This document shows positions 15,718 through 22,798 of a DNA stretch of 44,390 nt, piece by piece. The notes beneath the pieces are model-generated. The model was not told where the DNA came from. It ran no database searches and saw nothing but the letters and a program-made list of their open reading frames with translations. The translations under genes were made by a program, and so were the position numbers. Origin of the DNA: Aequorivita sp. UBA3180 (GTDB lineage Bacteria; Bacteroidota; Bacteroidia; Flavobacteriales; Flavobacteriaceae); the NCBI GenBank assembly GCA_002364215.1, contig DEXQ01000013.1, positions 1 through 44,390 on the forward strand, written 5' to 3'. Positions within the stretch are counted from its first letter, which is position 1. Each line of letters opens with the position of its first letter.

Positions 15718-15745
15718 TTGAAACCTGAAACAAGAAACTTGAAAC
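15718..15745 (+). repeat. Heptamer array NNGAAAC x4 (right flank of the S23 gene)
   Basis: TTGAAAC, CTGAAAC, AAGAAAC and TTGAAAC are contiguous and begin two bases after the S23 stop. They are the reverse complement of the GTTTCNN units on the left flank, so the gene lies between inverted arrays. The longest exact match between the two sides is 13 bp (15291-15303 with 15733-15745). Confidence 0.6.
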
Positions 15746-15754
15746 AATATTTTC

Positions 15755-17068
15755 ATGAGTTTTAAAGACAAATTATTATCATCATATATCGCTCTCGAAG
15801 ATTACTTAGAGTTTGATTCGCCATTGCACGATGTGCGCAACAACGCTATTAAAATTTTTGAGGAAAAAGGCTTTCCCACTAAAAAGGAAGAAGCTTGGAA
15901 ATACACTTCGCTTAATTCGCTATTGAAACCGGATTACAGCGTCTATTCAAATAAAGAACGAAATGTAGAACTAAAGAATGTTCGCAAATATTTTCTTCAC
16001 GAAATTGACACTTACAAGCTTGTTTTTGTAGACGGAGTTTACAATTCGTTCCTTTCAGAAACCACGCACGATTCGCTGGATGTTTGTTTAATGTCTGCGG
16101 CATTGAACAAAAGCAAATACAAGCCCGTGATTGAAGCCTACTTCAACAAGGCCGCAAAGAGCGATAGTTTAACTGCGCTCAATACTGCTTTTACAAAAGA
16201 AGGCGCTTACATCCACATTCCAGCCCATAAAGAAGTTGAAAAGCCCATTGAAATAATTAATTTCTCTACTGGAAATGAAGCGGCAATTTTTTTACAACCA
16301 AGAAATCTAATAGTGGTTGGCGAAAATGCGCACGTACAAATAATTGAACGTCACCAAAGTCTTTCCAGCAATGAAGTCTTGACCAATTCAGTTACGGAGA
16401 TTTTTGCTGAAAAACGGGCTTATGTAGATTACTATAAAATTCAGAATGATGAAGCAACCGCTTCACTTATTGATAATACTTACATTTCGCAACAACGCGA
16501 TACTGTTTGCCGCGTGCACACCTTTGCTTTCGGCGGAAAGTTAGTGCGCAACAATCTCAATTTCTTCCAAAAAGGAGAACATTGTGATTCTACGTTAAAG
16601 GGAATAACCATTCTTGAAGGAAAACAGCATACAGACCACAATACTCTTGTGCACCACACAGCGCCAAATTGCGAAAGCCATCAAGACTATAAAGGGCTTT
16701 TTGCAGAATCTTCTACAGGCGTTTTTAACGGAAAAATTATAGTTGAAAAAGATGCCCAAAAAATTGATGCATTTCAACAGAACAATAATATTTTGATTGA
16801 TGATAAGGCCACGATAAATGCCAAACCACAGCTGGAGATTTTTGCAGACGATGTAAAATGCTCACATGGCTGTACCATTGGCCAGTTTGATGAAGATGCT
16901 TTGTTTTACTTGCGCAGCCGTGGAATTGGCTTGAAAGAATCGCGTGCTTTATTGATGTATGCCTTTGCAAACACCGTTTTGGAAAGCGTAAAGATTCCAG
17001 AATTGAAAGTGCGGATCAATAAACTGATTGCCAATAAAATTGGGGTTAGTTTGGGGTTTGAGCTTTAA
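15755..17068 (+). CDS. sufD: Fe-S assembly protein SufD
   Basis: SufD is the SufB paralogue that pairs with SufB in SufBC2D and is needed for iron entry. The 437-residue product has the N-terminal helical part (KEEAWKYTSLNSLLKPDY near 41-58), the central beta-helix and the C-terminal block FADDVKCSHGCTIGQFDEDALFYLRSRGI. In the latter, the Cys-Ser-His residues correspond to the catalytically important SufD His/SufB Cys interface. Length is typical. It lies 38 bp after the broken S23 gene; without that insertion sufC and sufD would be adjacent. Confidence 0.95.
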   Translation: MSFKDKLLSSYIALEDYLEFDSPLHDVRNNAIKIFEEKGFPTKKEEAWKYTSLNSLLKPDYSVYSNKERNVELKNVRKYFLHEIDTYKLVFVDGVYNSFLSETTHDSLDVCLMSAALNKSKYKPVIEAYFNKAAKSDSLTALNTAFTKEGAYIHIPAHKEVEKPIEIINFSTGNEAAIFLQPRNLIVVGENAHVQIIERHQSLSSNEVLTNSVTEIFAEKRAYVDYYKIQNDEATASLIDNTYISQQRDTVCRVHTFAFGGKLVRNNLNFFQKGEHCDSTLKGITILEGKQHTDHNTLVHHTAPNCESHQDYKGLFAESSTGVFNGKIIVEKDAQKIDAFQQNNNILIDDKATINAKPQLEIFADDVKCSHGCTIGQFDEDALFYLRSRGIGLKESRALLMYAFANTVLESVKIPELKVRINKLIANKIGVSLGFEL

Positions 17069-17078
17069 ATGTAAATTG

Positions 17079-17125
17079 TTGCCGCGAATTCACGAATAAT
17101 AATATAATTTGTGAATTCGTGGCAA
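17079..17125. repeat. 15-bp inverted repeat (hairpin) between sufD and sufS
   Basis: TTGCCGCGAATTCAC at 17079-17093 and GTGAATTCGTGGCAA at 17111-17125 pair over 15 bp with one G-U-type position; the loop is 17 nt of A/T. It lacks a following T-run, so it is not a standard terminator. The arm resembles an intergenic repeat I remember from other Bacteroidetes (GCCACGAATTCAC). It may be a dispersed element or an RNA-stability hairpin in the suf mRNA. Confidence 0.5.
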
Positions 17126-17162
17126 AACCTCAACCTTAATTACAAATTCATAAAAACTTCAA

Positions 17163-18380
17163 ATGCCCTTTAACATCCAAAAAATCAGAAAAGATTTCCC
17201 GATACTTTCCCGAAAGGTAAATGGCTATCCACTGGTGTATTTGGACAATGCTGCGACTTCGCAAAAACCACAACAGGTTATTGATTGTATTGTGGATTAT
17301 TACAGTAATTACAATGCAAACATCCATCGTGGCGTACACACACTTTCTCAAGAGGCTACGGATGCCTATGAGTCTGCTCGTAAAAAAATCCAAACCCATT
17401 TTAACGCAAAGGAAGCCTACGAAATCATTTTCACCGCAGGAACAACCCATGGAATAAATTTGGTTGCAAATGGTTTTTCGGAAATTCTGAAAAAAGGCGA
17501 TGAAATAATGGTTTCCGCAATGGAACACCACAGCAATATTGTGCCGTGGCAAATGCTTTGCGAAAAAACAGGAGCCATTTTGAAAGTGATCCCAATGAAC
17601 GAGGAAGGCGTTTTGGTTTTTTCGGAATACGAAAAATTGCTTTCAGAAAAAACGAAACTCGTTTTTGTAAACCATATTTCAAACGCATTGGGAACAATCA
17701 ATCCAATTGCTGAAATTATTGAAAAAGCACATGAAGTTGGAGCCGCTGTACTTATTGACGGGGCACAATCCTGTTCGCACATAAAACCCGATTTTCAAAA
17801 ACTGGATGTAGATTTCTACGTAACCTCAGCCCACAAAATGTGTGGTCCAACTGGGATTGGTATTCTTTATATGAAAGAAGAGTGGGGTAACAAGCTTCCT
17901 CCCTACCAAGGCGGTGGCGAGATGATTGCTGAAGTTACTTTCGAGAAAACTACTTACGCAACACTTCCACATAAATTTGAAGCCGGAACGCCAAATATTT
18001 GTGGCGGGATAGCTTTTGGAGCGGCTATTGATTATTTAAACTCCATCGGTTTTGAAGCGATTGCAATGCACGAAAACGAACTTTTAAAATATGCCACTGA
18101 AAAGCTTTTGGAGATTGAAGGGTTAAAAATTTACGGCACGGGACAGGATAAAACATCTGTGGTTTCATTCAACATTGAAGGAATTCATCCGTACGATATA
18201 GGTACGATTGTTGACAAATTAGGAATAGCCGTAAGAACTGGCCACCACTGTGCGCAGCCCATTATGGATTTTTACAAGATTCCAGGAACGGTGCGTGCTT
18301 CCTTTGCATTTTACAATACATTGGGAGAAGTGGATGCCTTGGTAGCAGCAGTAAAAAAAGCTAAAATGATGTTAAGTTGA
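17163..18380 (+). CDS. sufS: Cysteine desulfurase SufS
   Basis: SufS is the PLP-dependent (class V fold, group II) desulfurase that takes sulfur from L-cysteine and passes it to SufE for cluster assembly. The 405-residue product has H123 (MEHHSNIVPW) stacking on PLP, the Schiff-base lysine K225 in TSAHKMCGPTG and the persulfide cysteine C363 in RTGHHCAQPIMDF. The N-terminal YLDNAATSQKP is intact. Length is typical of SufS (about 405). It starts 94 bp after sufD, with a hairpin in the gap, and remains in the same transcription unit. Confidence 0.96.
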   Translation: MPFNIQKIRKDFPILSRKVNGYPLVYLDNAATSQKPQQVIDCIVDYYSNYNANIHRGVHTLSQEATDAYESARKKIQTHFNAKEAYEIIFTAGTTHGINLVANGFSEILKKGDEIMVSAMEHHSNIVPWQMLCEKTGAILKVIPMNEEGVLVFSEYEKLLSEKTKLVFVNHISNALGTINPIAEIIEKAHEVGAAVLIDGAQSCSHIKPDFQKLDVDFYVTSAHKMCGPTGIGILYMKEEWGNKLPPYQGGGEMIAEVTFEKTTYATLPHKFEAGTPNICGGIAFGAAIDYLNSIGFEAIAMHENELLKYATEKLLEIEGLKIYGTGQDKTSVVSFNIEGIHPYDIGTIVDKLGIAVRTGHHCAQPIMDFYKIPGTVRASFAFYNTLGEVDALVAAVKKAKMMLS

Positions 18381-18392
18381 ACCATCACTAAA

Positions 18393-18427
18393 AGTTAAAA
18401 CTTGAACTTTGAATGTTCAATTTTAAA
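18393..18427 (+). repeat. Heptamer array NNTTNAA x5 after sufS
   Basis: AGTTAAA, ACTTGAA, CTTTGAA, TGTTCAA and TTTTAAA are five contiguous 7-mers of common pattern NNTTNAA, between the sufS stop and the META lipoprotein start. It is the longest period-7 run in the window and differs in sequence from the arrays around the S23 gene. TTGAAC/GTTCAA within it could also fold. Confidence 0.5.
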
Positions 18428-18437
18428 ACAAAAAGAC

Positions 18438-18872
18438 ATGAAAACACTTGCCACTTTATCTATTCTTATTTTCAGTATAATCTTTACCAGTTGCGATGAA
18501 ACCAAAAAAGTAATTGATGTTGCGGGCAGCGTACAACTTACGGGAAGTTATACTGTTTCAGCAATCAATGGGAAGAAATTAGTAAATACTAACCCAACTT
18601 TTACAATGTCTGCATTGGACAATTCCTTCCGTGGAACTACCGGCTGTAATTCAGTTTTTGGAAATTATACAATTGATCTCTATACAATTAATTTTAGTGA
18701 TCTTGCGGTAAGCGAAAAATTTTGTGCAGAAAAGGAAATTATGAAAACAGAACGTGATTTTCTTGATGCGCTCAACAATACAGGTTCGTACGCCTTGGAT
18801 AATGGGGTTCTTACCTTCTATTCAAAAACAGATCGCAGTGTACTGTTGAGTGCAAAGAAAGATGAAAAATAA
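18438..18872 (+). CDS. META domain lipoprotein
   Basis: A 144-residue lipoprotein (signal peptide with IFTSC lipobox, Cys about 19; start at the ATG at 18438, since an upstream in-frame ATG adds an implausible leader). The mature part is a META/HslJ-like domain: LTGSYTVSAINGKKL, PTFTMSALDNSFRGTTGCNSVFGNYTID, EKEIMKTERDFLDALNNTGSYALDNGVLTFYS. HslJ-like proteins are envelope proteins tied to novobiocin or heat stress in E. coli, with unknown biochemistry. It is inside the suf operon, 9 bp before sufE. The domain call is good, the role unknown. Confidence 0.8.
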   Translation: MKTLATLSILIFSIIFTSCDETKKVIDVAGSVQLTGSYTVSAINGKKLVNTNPTFTMSALDNSFRGTTGCNSVFGNYTIDLYTINFSDLAVSEKFCAEKEIMKTERDFLDALNNTGSYALDNGVLTFYSKTDRSVLLSAKKDEK

Positions 18873-18881
18873 TTTGAATAA

Positions 18882-19310
18882 ATGATGACGATTGAAGCAA
18901 TACAGGAAGAATTAATTGACGAGTTTTCTATGTTTGACGACTGGATGCAGCGTTATGAATATATGATAGAGCTTGGCAGATCCCTCCCGTTGATTGACGA
19001 AAATTTAAAAACCGACGATAAACTGATAAAAGGCTGCCAAAGCAAAGTGTGGCTTAATTCAGAAATGAAAAACGGGAAAATTATTTTTACCGCAGATAGC
19101 GACGCCATCATCACCAAAGGAATAATTGCCGTGTTGGTGCGCGTTTTTTCAAACCAAAAACCTCAGGCCATACTTGATGCCAATACCGATTTTATTGATG
19201 AAATAGGATTGAAAGAACACCTTTCGCCTACACGGGCAAATGGTTTGGTCTCTATGATTAAACAAATGAAAATGTATGCCCTGGCATACCAAACACAACT
19301 TAATAATTAA
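18882..19310 (+). CDS. sufE: Sulfur acceptor SufE
   Basis: SufE accepts persulfide sulfur from SufS and hands it to SufB. The 142-residue product has the acceptor cysteine in LIKGCQSKVWL (C52) and the later helices with TRANGLVSMIKQM. There are two start Met codons in a row and either could be used. It lies 9 bp after the META lipoprotein and 4 bp before the next gene, so the three are closely coupled. All expected SUF partners (A, B, C, D, S, E) are thus in the window. Confidence 0.94.
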   Translation: MMTIEAIQEELIDEFSMFDDWMQRYEYMIELGRSLPLIDENLKTDDKLIKGCQSKVWLNSEMKNGKIIFTADSDAIITKGIIAVLVRVFSNQKPQAILDANTDFIDEIGLKEHLSPTRANGLVSMIKQMKMYALAYQTQLNN

Positions 19311-19314
19311 TTAA

Positions 19315-19644
19315 ATGGGAGCAGATACAGAAATAGACATGGCCGAACTGGGCGAAAAAATAGTAACCGTCCTAAAGACCATTTATGACCCCGAAATACC
19401 CGTGGATATCTATGAACTTGGATTAATCTACGACGTATTCATAAATGAGGATCGTGAAGTGAAAATATTGATGACACTCACCACCCCCAATTGTCCGGTA
19501 GCAGAAAGCTTGCCGCTGGAAGTTGAGGAAAAAGTAAAGTCGATGAAAATGATAAAGGATGCAGAGGTAGAAATAACTTTCGACCCGCCGTGGACACAGG
19601 AACTGATGAGCGAAGAAGCAAAGCTAGAGCTAGGGATGCTTTAA
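19315..19644 (+). CDS. sufT: SufT-like MIP18/DUF59 Fe-S maturation protein
   Basis: A 109-residue protein of the DUF59/MIP18 family, which helps mature Fe-S proteins with high cluster demand. It has the family hallmarks TIYDPEIPVDIYELGLIYDV, LTLTTPNCPVAESLP with the single conserved Cys, and ITFDPPWTQELMSEEAK. It begins 4 bp after the sufE stop, which strongly suggests translational coupling. The sufT label rests on family and position. Confidence 0.88.
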   Translation: MGADTEIDMAELGEKIVTVLKTIYDPEIPVDIYELGLIYDVFINEDREVKILMTLTTPNCPVAESLPLEVEEKVKSMKMIKDAEVEITFDPPWTQELMSEEAKLELGML

Positions 19645-19652
19645 AAAAAGTG

Positions 19653-19680
19653 TTCAGTATTCAGTTGCAGTTGGCACTGA
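19653..19680 (+). repeat. CAGT-type repeat array after sufT
   Basis: CAGTATT, CAGTTG, CAGTTGG and CACTGAC follow one another with period 6-7 directly after the sufT stop. The CAGT arrangement resembles arrays after other genes of this window, for example near 40711 on the other strand. Confidence 0.4.
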
Positions 19681-19710
19681 CAAATAACCCAAAATTTAAT
19701 ATCTTTTTCT

Positions 19711-20214
19711 GTGAAAGAAATAGTAAACCGTGTAGCGAATAGCAAATTGGCAACTTTTGACCTTGAGGCAATCTATCCGCAAGGTGAAAGGATCGCTTTT
19801 GATATTTCGCAATGGTTGTTGGAAGGTATTGTACTTCGCGAAAGTGAATTTCGTGAACAAGCCAAGGAACACGATTGGAGCCAGTACCAAAATAAATATG
19901 TTGCTCTTTTTTGCAGTACTGATGCCATTGTTCCAGGCTGGGCATACTTACTTTTATCACTTCATTTAGCTCCTTTTGCAAAAAAAGTTACCGTTGGAAG
20001 CTTAGATGAACTGGAAAGCGTTCTTTTTACGGAAATACTCCAAAACATTGATATTTCAGAATACAAAGACAAACCTATCATTATAAAAGGTTGTGCCCAT
20101 AAACCTATTCCACAGAATGCATACGTATTATTGGCCCAAAAACTCCAGCCAGTTGCAAAAAGTATTATGTATGGCGAAGCCTGCTCGTCAGTGCCACTTT
20201 TTAAAAGAAAGTAG
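19711..20214 (+). CDS. DUF2480 family protein
   Basis: A 167-residue protein of the Bacteroidetes-restricted DUF2480 family: VNRVANSKLATFDLEAIYPQGERIAFDISQWL, EHDWSQYQNKYVALFCSTDAIVPGWAYLLL and KPIIIKGCAHKPIPQNAY with a conserved Cys-x-His. The last block ends YGEACSSVPLFKRK. The biochemical role is unknown. It has no signal peptide. Translation starts at GTG (19711). Position directly behind sufE-sufT, which I recall from other flavobacteria, ties it loosely to Fe-S biogenesis, and Cys/His residues would suit this. That link is inference. Confidence 0.8.
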   Translation: MKEIVNRVANSKLATFDLEAIYPQGERIAFDISQWLLEGIVLRESEFREQAKEHDWSQYQNKYVALFCSTDAIVPGWAYLLLSLHLAPFAKKVTVGSLDELESVLFTEILQNIDISEYKDKPIIIKGCAHKPIPQNAYVLLAQKLQPVAKSIMYGEACSSVPLFKRK

Positions 20215-20296
20215 GAAGATTTGAATTTTACCGTAAGAATTCATAACAAACACACTGTTTTTAGCGCTGTTTTTACCACATTTTGAAAAGAGTAAG

Positions 20297-20304
20297 TACT
20301 TTTG
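20297..20304 (+). promoter_or_regulatory. Candidate -7 box for the DUF3078 gene
   Basis: TACTTTTG fits TAnnTTTG and leads to a short leader of about 15-20 nt before the ATG at 20328. No TTG -33 box at proper spacing is evident. Confidence 0.4.
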
Positions 20305-20327
20305 CAAAAAATAAAACTATTTTAAAA

Positions 20328-21254
20328 ATGAAAAAACTTTTACTCCTTGCTGTTTTGTTCACTACACCTATGGCAATAGTAGCACAAGATGAAAATGCAA
20401 AAGACACCATCCCCAATGGATGGACCCGTGCGGGAAATCTTTCGCTATTGTTCAACCAAGCAGCTTTCAACCATGAGTGGACAGGTGGTGGAACTTCCAA
20501 TTATTCGGGAAATCTTTCACTTACTTATGATTTCAACTATAAACACGACAAACTGAGCTGGAACAACCGCTTGATAGGTGAATATGGCCTTACTAAAAAC
20601 AAGGATGATAAATATTCCCGAAAAACAAACGATCGTTTGGAGCTTAACTCTATTTTAGGGCAACAGATAAAAGAAAGCAATTGGTATTATTCATTGTTCC
20701 TTAACTTTAAAACGCAGTTTGCGAAAGGTTACGTATTTAATTCAGATTTAACTCCTGAAGATGAAGGCTACCGAACAGAAACTACACATATATTTTCACC
20801 CGCCTACATTCAGTTTGGCCCAGGTCTGCTTTGGAAAAAAAGCGATAACCTTTACGTGAATATTTCTCCGGCAACGGCTAAATTCATTTTGGTAGATAAA
20901 GATTTTACCGCTGTAGATGAGTCAGTGCCGGGTGCTTTGGACGCTTATAACGAAAACAAATACTTTGGGGTTGATGCCAATGAAAGCAGCCGTTTTGAAT
21001 TTGGTGCTTCGCTTTCTGGATATGCAAAATTTGATGTAATGGCGAATGTATCCGTAGAAAACATATTAAACCTTTATTCAAATTATCTTGAAGATCCACA
21101 AAACGTAGATATAGATTACACGCTTAATCTTGTGATGAAGGTGAATAAATACATCTCATCAAATGTAACTTTTCAAGCTATATATGATGACAATGCAGTA
21201 CAAGGTTTCCAGATTCGTGAAGCTTTGGGCGTGGGTTTAACCTATGGCTTTTAG
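20328..21254 (+). CDS. DUF3078 domain protein, probable outer-membrane protein
   Basis: A 308-residue protein: signal peptide MKKLLLLAVLFTTPMAIVAQ, then DUF3078-type WTRAGNLSLLFNQAAFNHEWTGGGTSNYSGNLSLTYDFNYKHDKLSWNNRL and alternating hydrophobic strands (FEFGASLSGYAKFDVM, VDIDYTLNLVMKVNKYISSNVTFQAIYDD), ending GVGLTYGF with a terminal Phe. This pattern suggests an outer-membrane beta-barrel. The start at 20328 gives a proper signal peptide; the ATG-proximal upstream extension does not. It follows DUF2480, but a -7 box just upstream suggests its own promoter. The function is unknown. Confidence 0.8.
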   Translation: MKKLLLLAVLFTTPMAIVAQDENAKDTIPNGWTRAGNLSLLFNQAAFNHEWTGGGTSNYSGNLSLTYDFNYKHDKLSWNNRLIGEYGLTKNKDDKYSRKTNDRLELNSILGQQIKESNWYYSLFLNFKTQFAKGYVFNSDLTPEDEGYRTETTHIFSPAYIQFGPGLLWKKSDNLYVNISPATAKFILVDKDFTAVDESVPGALDAYNENKYFGVDANESSRFEFGASLSGYAKFDVMANVSVENILNLYSNYLEDPQNVDIDYTLNLVMKVNKYISSNVTFQAIYDDNAVQGFQIREALGVGLTYGF

Positions 21255-21275
21255 ACGATAGAATGTATAAAAATA

Positions 21276-21309
21276 AAAAGCGGCCAAGTTTTAATTCTTG
21301 GCCGCTTTT
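21276..21309. terminator. Bidirectional terminator between DUF3078 and hflX
   Basis: AAAAGCGGCCAAG pairs perfectly with CTTGGCCGCTTTT across an 8-nt loop. The T-run follows on + and its complement on -, so it can stop both converging transcripts. Confidence 0.9.
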
Positions 21310-21332
21310 ATTATGTTCTTACTTAAAAATTT

Positions 21333-22544
21333 TTAATCTTCCTCGGTATATTCGTCATACAAAAAGTTGTTATATGGGAAACGAGTAGTGTGAATTTCCT
21401 TCACTTTATCGTAGACCAACTTTCGAAATTCGCTGAAGTTTTCCTTGTTCAATGCGGATATAAATATGGCGTCGCCATTTACTTTGGACATCCAGGTTTG
21501 TTTCCATTCTTCCAAAGTATAATGCGCCTTGGTTTTTTCGGTCATCAAATCGTCGTCTTCAATCTCCTCTGCTTCATAAGCATCAATTTTATTGAAAACC
21601 ATAATAGTAGGTTTGTCTGCGCTACCTATTTCCTCCAAAATTTTATCTACTGAATCTATATGGTGCTCAAAGGATGGATGGAAAATATCTACTACGTGCA
21701 GCAGTAAATCTGCCTCTCGTACTTCATCTAACGTACTTTTGAAGGATTCCACAAGTTGCGTGGGCAATTTTCTAATGAAACCAACGGTATCCGTCAACAA
21801 AAAGGGAAGGTTGCCTATAACCACTTTCCGAACTGTGGTATCGAGGGTTGCAAAGAGTTTATCTTCAGCAAAGACATCACTTTTACTTATCACGTTCATC
21901 AGAGTAGATTTGCCTACATTTGTGTAACCAATAAGTGCCACGCGTACCAAGGAGCCGCGATTGCCACGCTGCACTTCCATTTGGCGGTCTATTTTCTTTA
22001 ATTTATCTTTCAGTAAAGCAATACGGTCGCGCACAATACGTCTGTCTGTTTCAATTTCCGTTTCTCCCGGACCTCGCATCCCGATACCCCCACGCTGGCG
22101 TTCCAAGTGAGTCCACATACCTGCCAGTCTAGGCAGTAAATACTGGTATTGCGCAAGTTCTACTTGTGTTCGGGCATAACTGGTTTGTGCACGCTGTGCA
22201 AATATGTCCAGAATTAAATTTGTACGGTCTATAATTTTACACTGCAGTATCCTTTCAATATTTTTTTGTTGTGCGGGCGAAAGCTCATCATCAAAAATTG
22301 CAACGCCCACTTCGTGCTCGTCCACAAAATTTTTTACCTCTTCCAATTTTCCGGTCCCAATAAAAGTCTTCGGATTGGGCACGTCCATTTTTTGGGTGAA
22401 GCGTTTAAGCACTTCGCCACCTGCCGTATATGCCAAAAACTCAAGTTCGTCCAGATATTCGTTAGATTTATCTTCGTCTTGATACTGGGTTATCAATCCG
22501 ATTAAAACTGCCTTTTCATAAGATATATCCGTTGGTTCAATCAT
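21333..22544 (-). CDS. hflX: Ribosome-associated GTPase HflX
   Basis: HflX is a translational GTPase that splits stalled ribosomes under stress. The 403-residue product has the N-terminal HflX domain (FIGTGKLEEV, IIDRTNLILDIFAQRAQTSYARTQVELA), the subdomain linker RGGIGMRGPGETEIETDRR (141-159), and a G domain with G1 GYTNVGKST (206-214), G3 DTVGFIRKLP and G4 FNKID. Length is in the usual range of 370-430. It converges with DUF3078 across a shared terminator and is separated from the CHU_C gene by a 254-bp divergent spacer. Confidence 0.95.
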   Translation of the reverse strand: MIEPTDISYEKAVLIGLITQYQDEDKSNEYLDELEFLAYTAGGEVLKRFTQKMDVPNPKTFIGTGKLEEVKNFVDEHEVGVAIFDDELSPAQQKNIERILQCKIIDRTNLILDIFAQRAQTSYARTQVELAQYQYLLPRLAGMWTHLERQRGGIGMRGPGETEIETDRRIVRDRIALLKDKLKKIDRQMEVQRGNRGSLVRVALIGYTNVGKSTLMNVISKSDVFAEDKLFATLDTTVRKVVIGNLPFLLTDTVGFIRKLPTQLVESFKSTLDEVREADLLLHVVDIFHPSFEHHIDSVDKILEEIGSADKPTIMVFNKIDAYEAEEIEDDDLMTEKTKAHYTLEEWKQTWMSKVNGDAIFISALNKENFSEFRKLVYDKVKEIHTTRFPYNNFLYDEYTEED

Positions 22545-22577
22545 ACTATATAAAACTCTAAGTTGTAGTTGTTATTG

Positions 22578-22605
22578 ATTCTTAAATTACAATAAATTTA
22601 AGAAT
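22578..22605. promoter_or_regulatory. 11-6-11 perfect inverted repeat upstream of hflX
   Basis: ATTCTTAAATT, ACAATA, AATTTAAGAAT: a perfect dyad about 34-61 bp before the hflX start codon. It has the same 11-6-11 geometry as the suf dyad but a different sequence. It falls in the probable 5' leader, so it could be an operator or an mRNA hairpin. Confidence 0.4.
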
Positions 22606-22616
22606 TAATATTTCCA

Positions 22617-22624
22617 CAAATGTA
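22617..22624 (-). promoter_or_regulatory. Candidate -7 box for hflX
   Basis: On the minus strand the bases read TACATTTG, fitting TAnnTTTG, 73 bp before the start codon and just upstream of the inverted repeat. No -33 TTG at good spacing. Confidence 0.35.
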
Positions 22625-22798
22625 CAAAACACATGTTGAGACCTCTATGTTCCTTATGACCATTTTATGATTGTAATTAATAACTTTTTTTATTCAAACT
22701 GAGAAAAATGAAAAGGTATTTCTTAGAAAATTCATATATTTCGCTGTTAAAAAAAAGTTAACGCTGAATGCCATTTAATAACAACCAATAAAAACTTT

